Virus record (IMG/VR): IMGVR_UViG_3300035666_000099
Span: 1-34,389 of that record
Direction: 5' to 3' (one strand)
DNA: 34,389 nucleotides
Origin: a virus
In this document: positions 1 through 7,206 of the stretch, one piece after another
Position numbering within the stretch: position 1 is the first letter of the stretch
Layout: every line of letters starts with the position of its first letter
Made by a program: the position numbers and the translations under genes
Notes under the pieces: model-generated
The model's input: only the letters and a program-made list of their open reading frames with translations
Told to the model about the DNA's origin: nothing
Databases searched by the model: none

Positions 1-590
1 CACCCGACCGTGGAACCGACAAAGACCAGCGTGAAAGCGGCATCCTCGACATTGCAGGTCATATCCTCGGCCAAGGATTCGATGTTCGATCCGTTGCGGG
101 CGATGGTGAGGTTGTTGGTGTCGAAGGTTCCCGCGTAGTCGAGGACGGTGATCGTGTCGCCATTCGACGGGGTCGCGGGCAGGGTGAGCGTCCATGCTGC
201 GCTGGTTGTATCGGCGGCAACTTTGTCTCCGACCGCCGCCGTGTAGTTCGCTGCCCGGATCTGGAAGTTGGCCGGATCAGCGCCCACACTTGAAGCCCCG
301 AGAACAACATTCCCGCTCTGCCCATTCACGCTATTGACCGGATAGTCGCCAGCATATTCCCAATCGGTCGCCAGTCCGGCATTGTTGCGTCGAATATAAA
401 TGCCCGCTACGTGACGGTTGACCAGCCACACCCCTGTAGATTCCCGAACTAAGAAAGCCGCCCCGACGGCAGGATCGCCGATCGTAATAGGCAAATCGGC
501 AAAGGTGGCGACTTCACCCTCGAAGACGACGGCACCGCTTGACCCCGTGATGTCGAGGTTTCCGGTAAAGGGGTTGAAGCTCCAAGCCAT
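1..590 (-). CDS. Tail fibre/appendage protein, N-terminal part (cut by window edge)
   Basis: An open frame of 196 codons runs from an ATG at 588-590 (minus strand) through the window start without a stop, so the C-terminus is missing. The N-terminus begins MAWSFNPFTGNLDITG. A segment near residues 84-98 reads VNSVNGQSGNVVLGAS, the 'VNGQ-GNVVL' pattern common in phage tail fibres and receptor-binding appendages. Further on, TLTLPATPSNGDTITVLDYA and NNLTIARNGSNIE fit a beta-solenoid or beta-sandwich repeat. Its start lies one base after the stop of the 77-aa gene upstream, so it is the last visible gene of the leftward morphogenesis operon. The fibre role rests on motif resemblance; the receptor is unknown. 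Confidence 0.72.
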   Translation of the reverse strand, partial: MAWSFNPFTGNLDITGSSGAVVFEGEVATFADLPITIGDPAVGAAFLVRESTGVWLVNRHVAGIYIRRNNAGLATDWEYAGDYPVNSVNGQSGNVVLGASSVGADPANFQIRAANYTAAVGDKVAADTTSAAWTLTLPATPSNGDTITVLDYAGTFDTNNLTIARNGSNIESLAEDMTCNVEDAAFTLVFVGSTVG

Positions 591-591
591 C

Positions 592-825
592 TTAACTCTT
601 TAGAACGCGGGTGAGATTGGTGCCGCTGTAGGAAAAGTTGCGGGTCTCGACGACCGAGCCGTTGAGCTTATACTCGACCTTCGTCAGGTTGCTTCCGGCA
701 TAGGTCAGCGCGATGTCGTCCCAGGTCGGAGTATTCGAGTGCATGATGTCGTTGATCTTCTGCAACGACCGCTCGGTATAGTCCTCGCGCAGCGGGGTGT
801 TTCCTTCTGGATAATAAGCGGGCAT
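592..825 (-). CDS. Small hypothetical protein of the tail module
   Basis: This 77-aa protein (MPAYYPEGNTPLREDYTERS...) sits between the HNH-like gene and the tail appendage gene. Its second half (ALTYAGSNLTKVEYKLNGSVVETRNFSYSG) is rich in beta-prone, asparagine-containing stretches, as in virion accessory proteins. The start ATG follows the upstream stop by only five bases in the string AAGTAATAACATG, and the stop TAA lies just before the ATG of the appendage gene. I recognise no family. A head-tail joining or tail accessory role is an inference from position only. Confidence 0.65.
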   Translation of the reverse strand: MPAYYPEGNTPLREDYTERSLQKINDIMHSNTPTWDDIALTYAGSNLTKVEYKLNGSVVETRNFSYSGTNLTRVLKS

Positions 826-829
826 GTTA

Positions 830-1042
830 TTACTTAATACTCCGGTTCACGGACCTCGGCAACACGGCCAGATTGCTGGAGTGGTTGCTCATGCCGTTTT
901 TATGATGCACGTCCTTGCCGTCGCCTTTGCTCACGTAGCCCGCTTTAGTCATCTTGCGGCGGGCCGCATTGCGTTGAGCGCGGCGCTTCTTCTGGATCGG
1001 CGAAGCATGGTAGCTCTCGTATTCTTTTTTATAGTCCCTCAT
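830..1042 (-). CDS. Small HNH-like protein
   Basis: A 70-aa, very basic protein. Residues 10-32 are Lys/Arg rich. The C-terminal half contains DVHHKNGMSNHSSNLAVL followed by NRS, resembling the core of HNH/His-Me finger endonucleases (D-x-x-H-K-(D/N)-G ... N ... N-L). Phages often carry such proteins close to terminase and portal genes, where HNH nucleases can assist DNA packaging. The N-terminal Cys pair of larger HNH enzymes is absent, so this is a minimal version. Its start overlaps the 3' end of the portal gene by four bases. The fold is likely; catalytic activity is not shown. Confidence 0.62.
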   Translation of the reverse strand: MRDYKKEYESYHASPIQKKRRAQRNAARRKMTKAGYVSKGDGKDVHHKNGMSNHSSNLAVLPRSVNRSIK

Positions 1043-3360
1043 GGCATCATCGGTTGTGCAGCCGGGGCAATCTCGGCGGCGGTTTTGGCATCCTTGAGGG
1101 CAAGCTCCTGCATCGTCTTGGCCTGTTTGGTCTGCATGTCGATCTGGTGCTTCTCGATCTGCATCTGAAGTTTGGCCCGACGCTCGGCGAGGTCGGCTTG
1201 CGCCTTCGGAGAAAGCATCTGCGCTTCGGCCAACTGCTGCTCCATCTGGGCAATCCGCGCTCTCTCGGCTTCGATCGCACGGGCTTGCTCGGCCTCTTGT
1301 GCTTTCGCTTGCTGCTCGGCTGCGGCCTGAAGCTCATCACCCAAACGCTGTGCCGAGGCATTGAGTTGCTGGAACCGCTGGCGCATGAGACCGATCTGGT
1401 CCTGACGGGCCACGTCGGGGGCGAGCAACTGCAAGTGTTCGCCCAAGTGCGGCAACATCGTCTGGTAAGCGGCAAGCGCGGCGGCAGGGTCGGCCTGACC
1501 TTGCGAGATAGCTTGGTCGAGTCCGTCGAGGGCGGTGAGGTGACGTGAAGCGTGGATGAAATGGTTTTCGCCCGAGGACACCGGCAACCCGGTGCCAGCC
1601 GTCATCGTGGCGTTTTCGAGGAGCGCAATCTTGTCGTCGATCGGAGTCCGCAAAGTCGTGGACGGCGACGGCAGATAGCGGTCGACTACTTCCTGCCCGA
1701 AGCGGGCGGCGATGCGGTCGCGGAGAAGATTGATCCGCCCCGCCTCGTCGAGCGACCCGAAGATCTGCATCGTCTCGTCGATCGCCGCACTCCGCATCCC
1801 AGGGCTTCCGTAGCCGATGGCACGGACGGGCTCGACCGTATTGAAGCGGTGGATCGCTTCCTCTGGAACCCCACGCGCCATACAACGGCGCTTGAACTCG
1901 ATCGCCTCGCGACCGCCGGGTTCGTTCGCGGCATAATCCCGTGACACTAAACGCCTGTATGCTTCACGAAGAAGACGTTTCCAAGGATGGTAAAATAAAT
2001 TGATCGCCGCTGCACCGAGCACCGCTTCCTGCTGCAACTGGGCGCGAACCTCGTAAGCCGTCCTCGACTGACCATCCGGCGTGACCGCCCGTGACTGATA
2101 GCCGACGGTGCGGTTCTGCATATTCATCGTCAGATCATTGAGGACTGGGATGAGGTTCTGCTGGTAGTTCGGGATCGCCTTGTCGACGATCTTCAGCCCT
2201 GGGGGGAACAGCGCGTAGGGGCCGTAGTAAGAAAGGGTCAGATCTTCGAGGGCACGGGAGCCGTTGTCGCCGGGCTGGACGATCAACGCGCTCGAAAGCA
2301 AAGCCCCGTCGACCATGCCGCAGCGGAGGCGATTCAAAAGCTGGATGTGTGGATACACCTTGTATCCAAGTCCACGGATGCCGTGGTAGGTGCCGTTGCC
2401 GACACCGTAACAAAAGGTAACAAAGCAATTCGTCGGGGCGTCGAAGCGATTCGGCTTCTTGAAGAGGAAGTCCTCTTCTTTGGCGTTCTCGTCGGATCCG
2501 ATCGGATCTTTAAGGAAGATGAGGTGGCTGACTTTCTTGTCGAACTCGCGCACCCACATGTGGACGACGTGGACTTTCTTCCCGCGGCTGTTGCCGTAGA
2601 GGAGGTCGTTATTCTTGAGTTCGACTTCGAGCTTCTCCCACTCACCGGCCTCTTGGAACGAACTGTCGCGGCAGGCACGGATTAGTGCCTCTTTGACCAT
2701 CTTCACGTTCCAGCCAAGGTCTTTAGCCACGGCGGGGTCTTCAATGAACTTGTAAAGCTGATGCGCTTGGTATTCGCGGTCGACTGTGGCGACCTCGATC
2801 TCCCACTCGGAAGCGCGTGTTCCACGCGGAATGCGGAACTCGGACAAGCCAGCCACGCGCCAACGCCAATCGACCTCGTCCTCAAAATAACAAACCCCGA
2901 CACCATGCGAGACGAACTGGTCGGCCAGCATTTGATGGTTAAATTCAAACTCCTGCCACTCTTTGAGCGTCCGATGAAATTCTTCGGCCAAGACGCGCTC
3001 CCACTCGACGCGCTGCTCGGGCGAGCCGTAGTCGATGGTGATCCGCGCCATAACATCGACTGAGGAGGTCAGGTCGTAGTATCCAGCCAAGGCTTGCTCC
3101 TTGAGGGAGGCGGCTTCACCGAAATCGAGATTGGTCCGCTCGCCTTGCCCCATCTCGATGAGATCCTGCTGATTGAAGGGAGCCGCGCCATTGAACATGG
3201 CATCGACCAAGGCGCGGTTCTTGGATGATCCCTGATCGGAGTCCTTGATCGCTTTGTAGATCGATCGAGCCGAATTGACGTTGTCGACGCGCATCTTCGG
3301 AGCCTTTCCATTTTCGTCGAGGCCGAGGATTTCGAGGGGGGCTAGTTCGGAATTTGTCAT
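1039..3360 (-). CDS. Phage portal (head-tail connector) protein
   Basis: A 773-aa protein, the size of large podovirus-type portals. It forms the dodecameric DNA gate at one capsid vertex and docks the terminase. The body (residues ~60-600) has portal-like segments such as the helix-rich LAEEFHRTLKEWQEFEFNHQ and RLVSRDYAANEPGG regions. The last ~120 residues form a long coiled coil rich in Gln, Ala, Glu and Lys (QQAKAQEAEQARAIEAERAR), typical of barrel or scaffold-contacting portal tails. The start overlaps the stop of the upstream glycosyltransferase-like gene by 4 bases (AAATGAC). Assignment is by sequence character and by position in the same operon as the terminase; no capsid gene lies between them. 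Confidence 0.78.
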   Translation of the reverse strand: MTNSELAPLEILGLDENGKAPKMRVDNVNSARSIYKAIKDSDQGSSKNRALVDAMFNGAAPFNQQDLIEMGQGERTNLDFGEAASLKEQALAGYYDLTSSVDVMARITIDYGSPEQRVEWERVLAEEFHRTLKEWQEFEFNHQMLADQFVSHGVGVCYFEDEVDWRWRVAGLSEFRIPRGTRASEWEIEVATVDREYQAHQLYKFIEDPAVAKDLGWNVKMVKEALIRACRDSSFQEAGEWEKLEVELKNNDLLYGNSRGKKVHVVHMWVREFDKKVSHLIFLKDPIGSDENAKEEDFLFKKPNRFDAPTNCFVTFCYGVGNGTYHGIRGLGYKVYPHIQLLNRLRCGMVDGALLSSALIVQPGDNGSRALEDLTLSYYGPYALFPPGLKIVDKAIPNYQQNLIPVLNDLTMNMQNRTVGYQSRAVTPDGQSRTAYEVRAQLQQEAVLGAAAINLFYHPWKRLLREAYRRLVSRDYAANEPGGREAIEFKRRCMARGVPEEAIHRFNTVEPVRAIGYGSPGMRSAAIDETMQIFGSLDEAGRINLLRDRIAARFGQEVVDRYLPSPSTTLRTPIDDKIALLENATMTAGTGLPVSSGENHFIHASRHLTALDGLDQAISQGQADPAAALAAYQTMLPHLGEHLQLLAPDVARQDQIGLMRQRFQQLNASAQRLGDELQAAAEQQAKAQEAEQARAIEAERARIAQMEQQLAEAQMLSPKAQADLAERRAKLQMQIEKHQIDMQTKQAKTMQELALKDAKTAAEIAPAAQPMMP

Positions 3361-4112
3361 TTTTGCAGGGCTTCTATGAGCGAACCGTCTTTACATCCGT
3401 GAACCACGGCGGCATCGGCGGGCACAGGACCGTAGACCGAGAGGTCGTCGATCGGATCGCAGTAGATCTCGCCCTTCGGTCCGATCTCGTAGTTCTTCGT
3501 CCGCCAGTTGTTGTGAATGAGTTGGGAAACTGCCGTGTTCGGACGCATCTCGTGGCGGAGGTAAACGTCGAAGGGTTCGACATTTGGGCCGTCGTCGATC
3601 CGGACATAGCTCCAAAGGAGTGAGCGGTTATGGAAATCAGCCGGATAAACGCACGTCCCGATAACATGCTCGCCATCGACTTTGACGAATTCGCCCGACT
3701 TGCGGTCGAGCATTCGGGTCGGCTGGACGGCTCCCAGAAAGGGCTTCTGGGCTTGATTGTATTCGGTCTCAATGGCATCGAGCCAATCCTCACGGATCGG
3801 CGTATTATCGGCCTCGAACCAATACCAAGTGTCCTTGTTTCCACTGTGCTGGAGGTGGCGAACCGTGCGAGCCCAGAGGTGGTTGGCACTCTGGGGCCAG
3901 CCGAGTTCGCATTCGGAATCCGGAACAAAGAGGTCGGCCGAGGCGAAGAGCGGGGCCAATCTCTCTTTCAGGGCGGCGGCTTCGTCCTTGGTCTGGATCG
4001 TGCCGACGAGGAGGAGCTTGTGGCGCGACAAGCCGCCCAATAGCTCAAGATGGCCAGCCAGAGCGGTGGCGAGCTTCAGGTCGGCCTTGGACACAGGAAG
4101 GACTAGCAGCAT
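3357..4112 (-). CDS. Glycosyltransferase-like protein (GT-A type, putative)
   Basis: A 251-aa protein. The N-terminus (MLLVLPVSKADLKLATALAGHLELLG) is a beta-strand/helix start. A central segment WYWFEADNTPIREDWLDAIETEY matches the metal- and nucleotide-sugar-binding 'EADN/DxD' region of GT-A glycosyltransferases, followed by an FLGAVQPTRM strand. It would transfer a sugar in the cytoplasm; the acceptor is unknown. It sits with a GT9-like gene and a SAM methyltransferase between portal and terminase, so phage DNA, virion protein or host glycan are all possible acceptors. The start ATG directly abuts the motif ATAACCCCACAACC (4113-4126), which itself encodes the tail of the upstream gene. Confidence 0.6.
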   Translation of the reverse strand: MLLVLPVSKADLKLATALAGHLELLGGLSRHKLLLVGTIQTKDEAAALKERLAPLFASADLFVPDSECELGWPQSANHLWARTVRHLQHSGNKDTWYWFEADNTPIREDWLDAIETEYNQAQKPFLGAVQPTRMLDRKSGEFVKVDGEHVIGTCVYPADFHNRSLLWSYVRIDDGPNVEPFDVYLRHEMRPNTAVSQLIHNNWRTKNYEIGPKGEIYCDPIDDLSVYGPVPADAAVVHGCKDGSLIEALQK

Positions 4113-4531
4113 GGTTGTGGGGTTATTATATCTGCAAATGCGGTCTCCAACAAATCCCAGTTGTCCGGCTGACGATGCAGCCGCGGCGAATAGTTAATTT
4201 TCTTCCGCTCGGCGATCTCGTCAAATCGCCAGAAGACGAACTTCTCCACGTCCGGTAACCAAGCGGCCAAGATATCGAAGTCGCCTTTAAGATAGGACAC
4301 TTTGACCGGACCTCTCCCGCGGCAGACCATCACGCCGTAAGTATTGTCGCGATCGGCATAGATCGAGGCAGTCTTGATTTGAATAGAGACCGGACGCATT
4401 GGCGGTCGGACCACGATCGCATCCGCCGGCCGCGCATGACCATTGGACGTGTAAACCCACCAGCCCCGTCGCAGAGCTTGGGTGGCGAAGATCGACTCGG
4501 AGATGTCTCCGGTTTTACAGGCGTCGTTCAT
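4103..4531 (-). CDS. PD-(D/E)XK endonuclease-like protein
   Basis: A 142-aa protein with the pattern GDISESIFATQALRRGWWVY ... ARPADAIVV ... VSIQIKTAS. These are the E, D and (Q)xK elements of PD-(D/E)XK endonuclease families (PDDEXK_5-like) whose members read G-D-x-x-E, D, then Q-(V/I)-K-T. The full core lies in the first 60 residues. The rest (FWRFDEIAERKKINYSPRL) is typical C-terminal decoration. It may act as a resolvase or restriction-like nuclease; the substrate is not predictable. It overlaps the downstream GT gene by 10 bases, and the upstream GT9-like gene ends inside its start (TAAATGA). Confidence 0.6.
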   Translation of the reverse strand: MNDACKTGDISESIFATQALRRGWWVYTSNGHARPADAIVVRPPMRPVSIQIKTASIYADRDNTYGVMVCRGRGPVKVSYLKGDFDILAAWLPDVEKFVFWRFDEIAERKKINYSPRLHRQPDNWDLLETAFADIITPQPCC

Positions 4532-5505
4532 TTAGAGACCGCGTCGACCAGCGGCTTAACTTTACCGAAGATTTGGAATGCGCTGTCGCGCCGGACGAGG
4601 TGCGGGATGCGGACCGCATTCTGCCGGTCGACCTCTTGGGCGGCGGATTCGTCGTTGAGGTAGCGGTCGTAACCTTTAAGGTGCTTAGTCGCCAGACGAT
4701 GTGACTTGAAGGTGACCCGCTCGCCCGTTCTCCGTGAAATCACTTGCCAGCCGCCCGGAGGTAGGACGTTGCGGTCGACATCCGGTGGTGGGATAAACTC
4801 AGGGATATCCAGGCTCGGGATTCCTCCATCGTAGGAGTAGAAACCATTCTTGCGCGGGTAGAGGCAGTCGGGCGTCCAGAGGCATGTCTCTTGGATAAAC
4901 GGAACTCCGAGACCGATCGCCAAGCTCATCGGCGAAGACTGGTTGCCGATGAAAAGATCCGCGCCCGCGATCAGCCGGGCGAGTTCGAGGTAGTCATTGG
5001 TGATCGCATACTCCGCATGAACCTTGCTGACCCGTCGCAGTTCCTCGACTTCGTGCGGTAGACCGACAAAGAGAAGTTGTGTGCCGAACTTCTCGCCGAT
5101 CTCATCCCAGCGGAAGTAAGGATTGTGGTATCGCGGGCTGCGATGACAAACGATGCGGCCTCGGGATTTGGCCGACGGCGCGACCTTCAACCAAGGTTCC
5201 GACTCCGCATTGGCATTAACCCAATCGCTCTGAAGCTCCATGAGGCTGACGCCGTAGATCAGCCCGCCATTACGGAACGTGGAGAAATTGACGCAGTGCT
5301 CGTTCTTCGGCGCATCCCCGTGAATCACCTTACCGATGTAGTCTTGGGATTCAAGGAGTGGACGAAGCACGTTGGCCCGCTCGGGCGTCATCTTCGCGGT
5401 CCACGGACGGGAGTTCAGATACAAGTTGCCCTTACCCAAAGCCCGGATCGCGGGCAGAGCGTAGATGACATCACCTAGATCCCCGCTATGGAAGTAATTC
5501 ATCAT
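4528..5505 (-). CDS. GT9-like (heptosyltransferase-type, GT-B) glycosyltransferase
   Basis: From the ATG at 5503-5505 the protein starts MMNYFHSGDLGDVIYALPAIRAL, the classic N-terminal GDLGD-x-(I/V) loop of GT9 ADP-heptose:LPS heptosyltransferases. The C-terminal domain has ELARLIAGADLFIGNQSSPMSLAIGLGVPFI, the GT9 nucleotide-sugar site (D-x-x-x-G-x-x-S-G/P-x-x-H/S-x-A). An 18-codon 5' extension exists, but the GT9 motif starts at this ATG and the extension lies wholly inside the upstream gene. About 75 extra C-terminal residues follow the GT-B core. Such enzymes in phages may alter host surface glycans or decorate phage components. Family assignment is fairly firm, the acceptor is unknown. 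Confidence 0.7.
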   Translation of the reverse strand: MMNYFHSGDLGDVIYALPAIRALGKGNLYLNSRPWTAKMTPERANVLRPLLESQDYIGKVIHGDAPKNEHCVNFSTFRNGGLIYGVSLMELQSDWVNANAESEPWLKVAPSAKSRGRIVCHRSPRYHNPYFRWDEIGEKFGTQLLFVGLPHEVEELRRVSKVHAEYAITNDYLELARLIAGADLFIGNQSSPMSLAIGLGVPFIQETCLWTPDCLYPRKNGFYSYDGGIPSLDIPEFIPPPDVDRNVLPPGGWQVISRRTGERVTFKSHRLATKHLKGYDRYLNDESAAQEVDRQNAVRIPHLVRRDSAFQIFGKVKPLVDAVSK

Positions 5506-5677
5506 CCGGCTCAGTGGCCGTGTTTTCCTGCTCGTCTTGGTTGAAGTAGCCGTCCTCACGGGAAAGCACCTCCGTCACCGCGTCGATCGCCTGAAGCCAA
5601 TCAACAGCCGTCAACGAAATCATCCGCAGCGGCGGTGCGCCTTTGCGTAATTCCTCGACTGTGACCCGATACGACAT
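5486..5677 (-). CDS. Small acidic hypothetical protein
   Basis: A 63-aa protein (MSYRVTVEELRKGAPPLRMISLTAVDWLQAIDAVTEVL...) with a beta-alpha start and an acidic, disordered tail (EDGYFNQDEQENTATEPDDELLP). Its last 20 bases overlap the start of the GT9-like gene in another frame, consistent with translational coupling. The preceding stop of the methyltransferase lies within the motif ATAACCTC (5701-5708, minus orientation). I recognise no family. Confidence 0.6.
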   Translation of the reverse strand: MSYRVTVEELRKGAPPLRMISLTAVDWLQAIDAVTEVLSREDGYFNQDEQENTATEPDDELLP

Positions 5678-5704
5678 GATGCGCTTAATATACTACACGC
5701 GAGG

Positions 5705-6211
5705 TTATGATTCTTTTCCCAAGACAATGCCCCACGAGTAGTCATCGAAGTCGGCCTCGGTCCACACTTCGTCGCGGATGTTGCCGGCCTTGAGCACTCT
5801 CTTTTTGAAAGTCTTGAGTGAGTAGTCGGCCTCTTTGTGCGCCTCGTTGATTGGTTGACCCGTGGCCGCGCAATGGGCCAAGAACCGTTGCTGGTCGGGG
5901 GCCAGAATGAGGAGACGACCGCCCGGCTTGAGCACGCGAAGCCACTCTTTGACCACTGCGACTTGCTCATTGTAGGTGAAGTCCTCGATCAGGTGCGAGG
6001 CGTAGACCCAGTCGAGGGTGTTATTCTTGAAAGGCAGACTCCGGGCGTCACCGCCTAGATGCTGTGGTGCCGACCCGACCGAGGTGTAAGGCTGCGGCAT
6101 GTCAAAGCAGATGGCATGGGGGACAAGCGGGTCGCCGCCGTAACCGAGGTCGATGCCGTAGCCTTGGGTATGTGGCAAAAACCAGTGTCGATATTTTTCG
6201 GTCTCACTCAT
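5705..6211 (-). CDS. SAM-dependent class I methyltransferase
   Basis: From the ATG at 6209-6211 this is 168 aa (MSETEKYRHWFLPHTQGYGIDLGYGGDP...). Motif I is YGIDLGYGG (residues ~17-25). The acidic post-I element is CFDMPQP and a GDARSLPF segment lies near residue 55. Motif IV-like DWVYASHLIEDF and LKPGGRLLILAPD (motif post-IV/V) complete a Methyltransf_11-type fold. Start choice: an upstream start adds 11 residues lying entirely in the preceding gene, whereas this ATG overlaps the upstream TGA as ATGA. The substrate is unknown. Placement beside two glycosyltransferases suggests a shared modification pathway (inference). Confidence 0.75.
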   Translation of the reverse strand: MSETEKYRHWFLPHTQGYGIDLGYGGDPLVPHAICFDMPQPYTSVGSAPQHLGGDARSLPFKNNTLDWVYASHLIEDFTYNEQVAVVKEWLRVLKPGGRLLILAPDQQRFLAHCAATGQPINEAHKEADYSLKTFKKRVLKAGNIRDEVWTEADFDDYSWGIVLGKES

Positions 6212-6429
6212 TCTACCCAACCCTCCGGTATCTCCACATCCCATCCGCGCCCCTCCATCGGGTTGCCGTAGATACGAATGTCGGGCGAGAAGTAGTGCTT
6301 GGGTTCTCCGCCGTTGAGCCGGACGATCCAGACCGAGTTTGTCGCCAGCCCATAATCCATAAACAGGATTGCTTCACCTTCGCCATGAGGCGTGTGGACC
6401 AGGAGCGGGGTGCGCCATTCATGGATCAT
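6208..6429 (-). CDS. Small hypothetical protein
   Basis: A 73-aa protein, MIHEWRTPLLVHTPHGEGEAILFMDYG..., compact and beta-rich (GEAILFMDYGLATNSVWIVRL), ending in an acidic tail. The pattern 'lhGeG.AlfmvDYG...n..W.V.l..G....y..pdIriy.N' is one I associate with small phage proteins of unknown function. It overlaps the methyltransferase start by four bases (ATGA) and lies two bases from the gene upstream. Confidence 0.6.
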   Translation of the reverse strand: MIHEWRTPLLVHTPHGEGEAILFMDYGLATNSVWIVRLNGGEPKHYFSPDIRIYGNPMEGRGWDVEIPEGWVE

Positions 6430-6430
6430 A

Positions 6431-6679
6431 CTAATCCCAATACCTCTGACTTCCGGTCAGCTTCCCGCCCATCATGCGTTCGAGCACAGCCTCGGCATCC
6501 CACGCATAGACCCCACCCGCGTAGCATGTCTGCACGCCGAAGAGATCGCTGAACCTCTCACGGTCCAATCCTGCCCCGTTGATCGCTTCATCCAACTCGG
6601 TCCACGGAACATGGTCCATTGGTTCACGCTTCACGTTGCAGCCGATCTGGGTCAGGCGCGGGTATTCGGTGCTCACCAT
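6431..6679 (-). CDS. Hypothetical protein, 82 aa
   Basis: MVSTEYPRLTQIGCNVKREPMDHVPWTELDEAINGAGLDRERFSDLFGVQTCYAGGVYAWDAEAVLERMMGGKLTGSQRYWD. The sequence is helix-turn-helix-like in rhythm (WTELDEAINGAGLDRERFSDLF), but I cannot assign a DNA-binding family. The start overlaps the 3' end of the DUF5872-like gene by seven bases, so it belongs to the same operon. Confidence 0.55.
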   Translation of the reverse strand: MVSTEYPRLTQIGCNVKREPMDHVPWTELDEAINGAGLDRERFSDLFGVQTCYAGGVYAWDAEAVLERMMGGKLTGSQRYWD

Positions 6680-6939
6680 AAATCCTTACAGGCCCAATAT
6701 CCCGCGGTGGATTTGTCCTTCTTGGCCGCGCAGTTGTGGCGGCTGCGGAAGTTGGCGCGGCGCTTCGGGTTCTTGTGCTTGGTGAAGTCCGACATCGAGG
6801 AGTCCCCGAAGTGGACGACCTTCGCTGTTCCAGCCTTCTTGCCCGGCACGAAGACTGACTTCTTCTTCGCGGCCGGTGTGATCCCCGCCATCTTGCGGGG
6901 CTTATACAGCGTGACCTTCTTGCCTTTGTAGGTAGCCAT
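6673..6939 (-). CDS. DUF5872-like phage protein
   Basis: An 88-aa basic protein, MATYKGKKVTLYKPRKMAGITPAAKKKSVFV.... Its second half reads KVVHFGDSSM ... KNPKRRANFRSRHNCAAKKDKSTAGYWACKDLW, matching the conserved DUF5872 pattern (VxFGD ... RRxxFRARHxC ... K..ARYWSCxxW). This domain is frequent in phage structural regions and is also found at the ends of capsid maturation proteins; its function is not established. A strong Shine-Dalgarno GGAGGTAATC lies directly before the ATG, one of the clearest in the window. Confidence 0.78.
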   Translation of the reverse strand: MATYKGKKVTLYKPRKMAGITPAAKKKSVFVPGKKAGTAKVVHFGDSSMSDFTKHKNPKRRANFRSRHNCAAKKDKSTAGYWACKDLW

Positions 6940-6941
6940 GA

Positions 6942-7079
6942 TTACCTCCGCTTCTTCGCTGAGAATCCCCCGCGCTTATTCTTCATCTTCGCGTAGGTCT
7001 TGGGCTCGATGGTGGACTTGGACTTCGGACGGGACGTGCCCGCCTTCCGACGTTTGTTGATGTTTTCGTATAGGCTCAT
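6942..7079 (-). CDS. Small basic phage protein, 45 aa
   Basis: A short reading frame MSLYENINKRRKAGTSRPKSK ... YAKMKNKRGGFSAKKRR. Almost a third of residues are Lys/Arg. The N-terminus 'LYeNIn.kRk.G.srpk..stis.k.Y..M' is a recurrent small protein type next to DUF5872-like genes in phages. It overlaps the membrane peptide gene by ATGA and carries the Shine-Dalgarno for the next gene in its last codons. It may bind nucleic acid or capsid, which is inference. Confidence 0.7.
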   Translation of the reverse strand: MSLYENINKRRKAGTSRPKSKSTIEPKTYAKMKNKRGGFSAKKRR

Positions 7080-7180
7080 AAAATTCCGAGCCAGTAGCTC
7101 GTCATCAGGAGCACCGCGAAGAACGCGACCAGCAAAGCCAGCGCATACTCCTCGGGTCCGATTGGATCTGGCTCCATCAT
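7076..7180 (-). CDS. One-helix membrane peptide, 34 aa
   Basis: MMEPDPIGPEEYALALLVAFFAVLLMTSYWLGIL: an acidic N-terminus and one hydrophobic helix covering residues ~12-34. The length fits a single membrane span, so a holin-like or inner-membrane accessory role is possible but not shown. The start lies one base after the motif ATAACCGCACAACC (7182-7195, minus orientation), and the stop overlaps the next start (ATGA). That arrangement supports it being translated despite its size. Confidence 0.6.
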   Translation of the reverse strand: MMEPDPIGPEEYALALLVAFFAVLLMTSYWLGIL

Positions 7181-7206
7181 AGGTTGTGCGGTTATGATCC
7201 CATGTC

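Noticed and set aside
59-325. 88-aa minus-strand frame at the window start
   Set aside because: Arg/Ser/Pro-rich shadow in another frame of the partial tail appendage gene, which has a typical VNGQ-GNVVL pattern.
1337-1885. 182-aa frame inside the portal gene (same strand, other frame)
   Set aside because: Shadow of the GC-rich portal coding sequence; composition is Arg/Pro/Ala-rich and lacks domain features. The portal frame has clear structural features.
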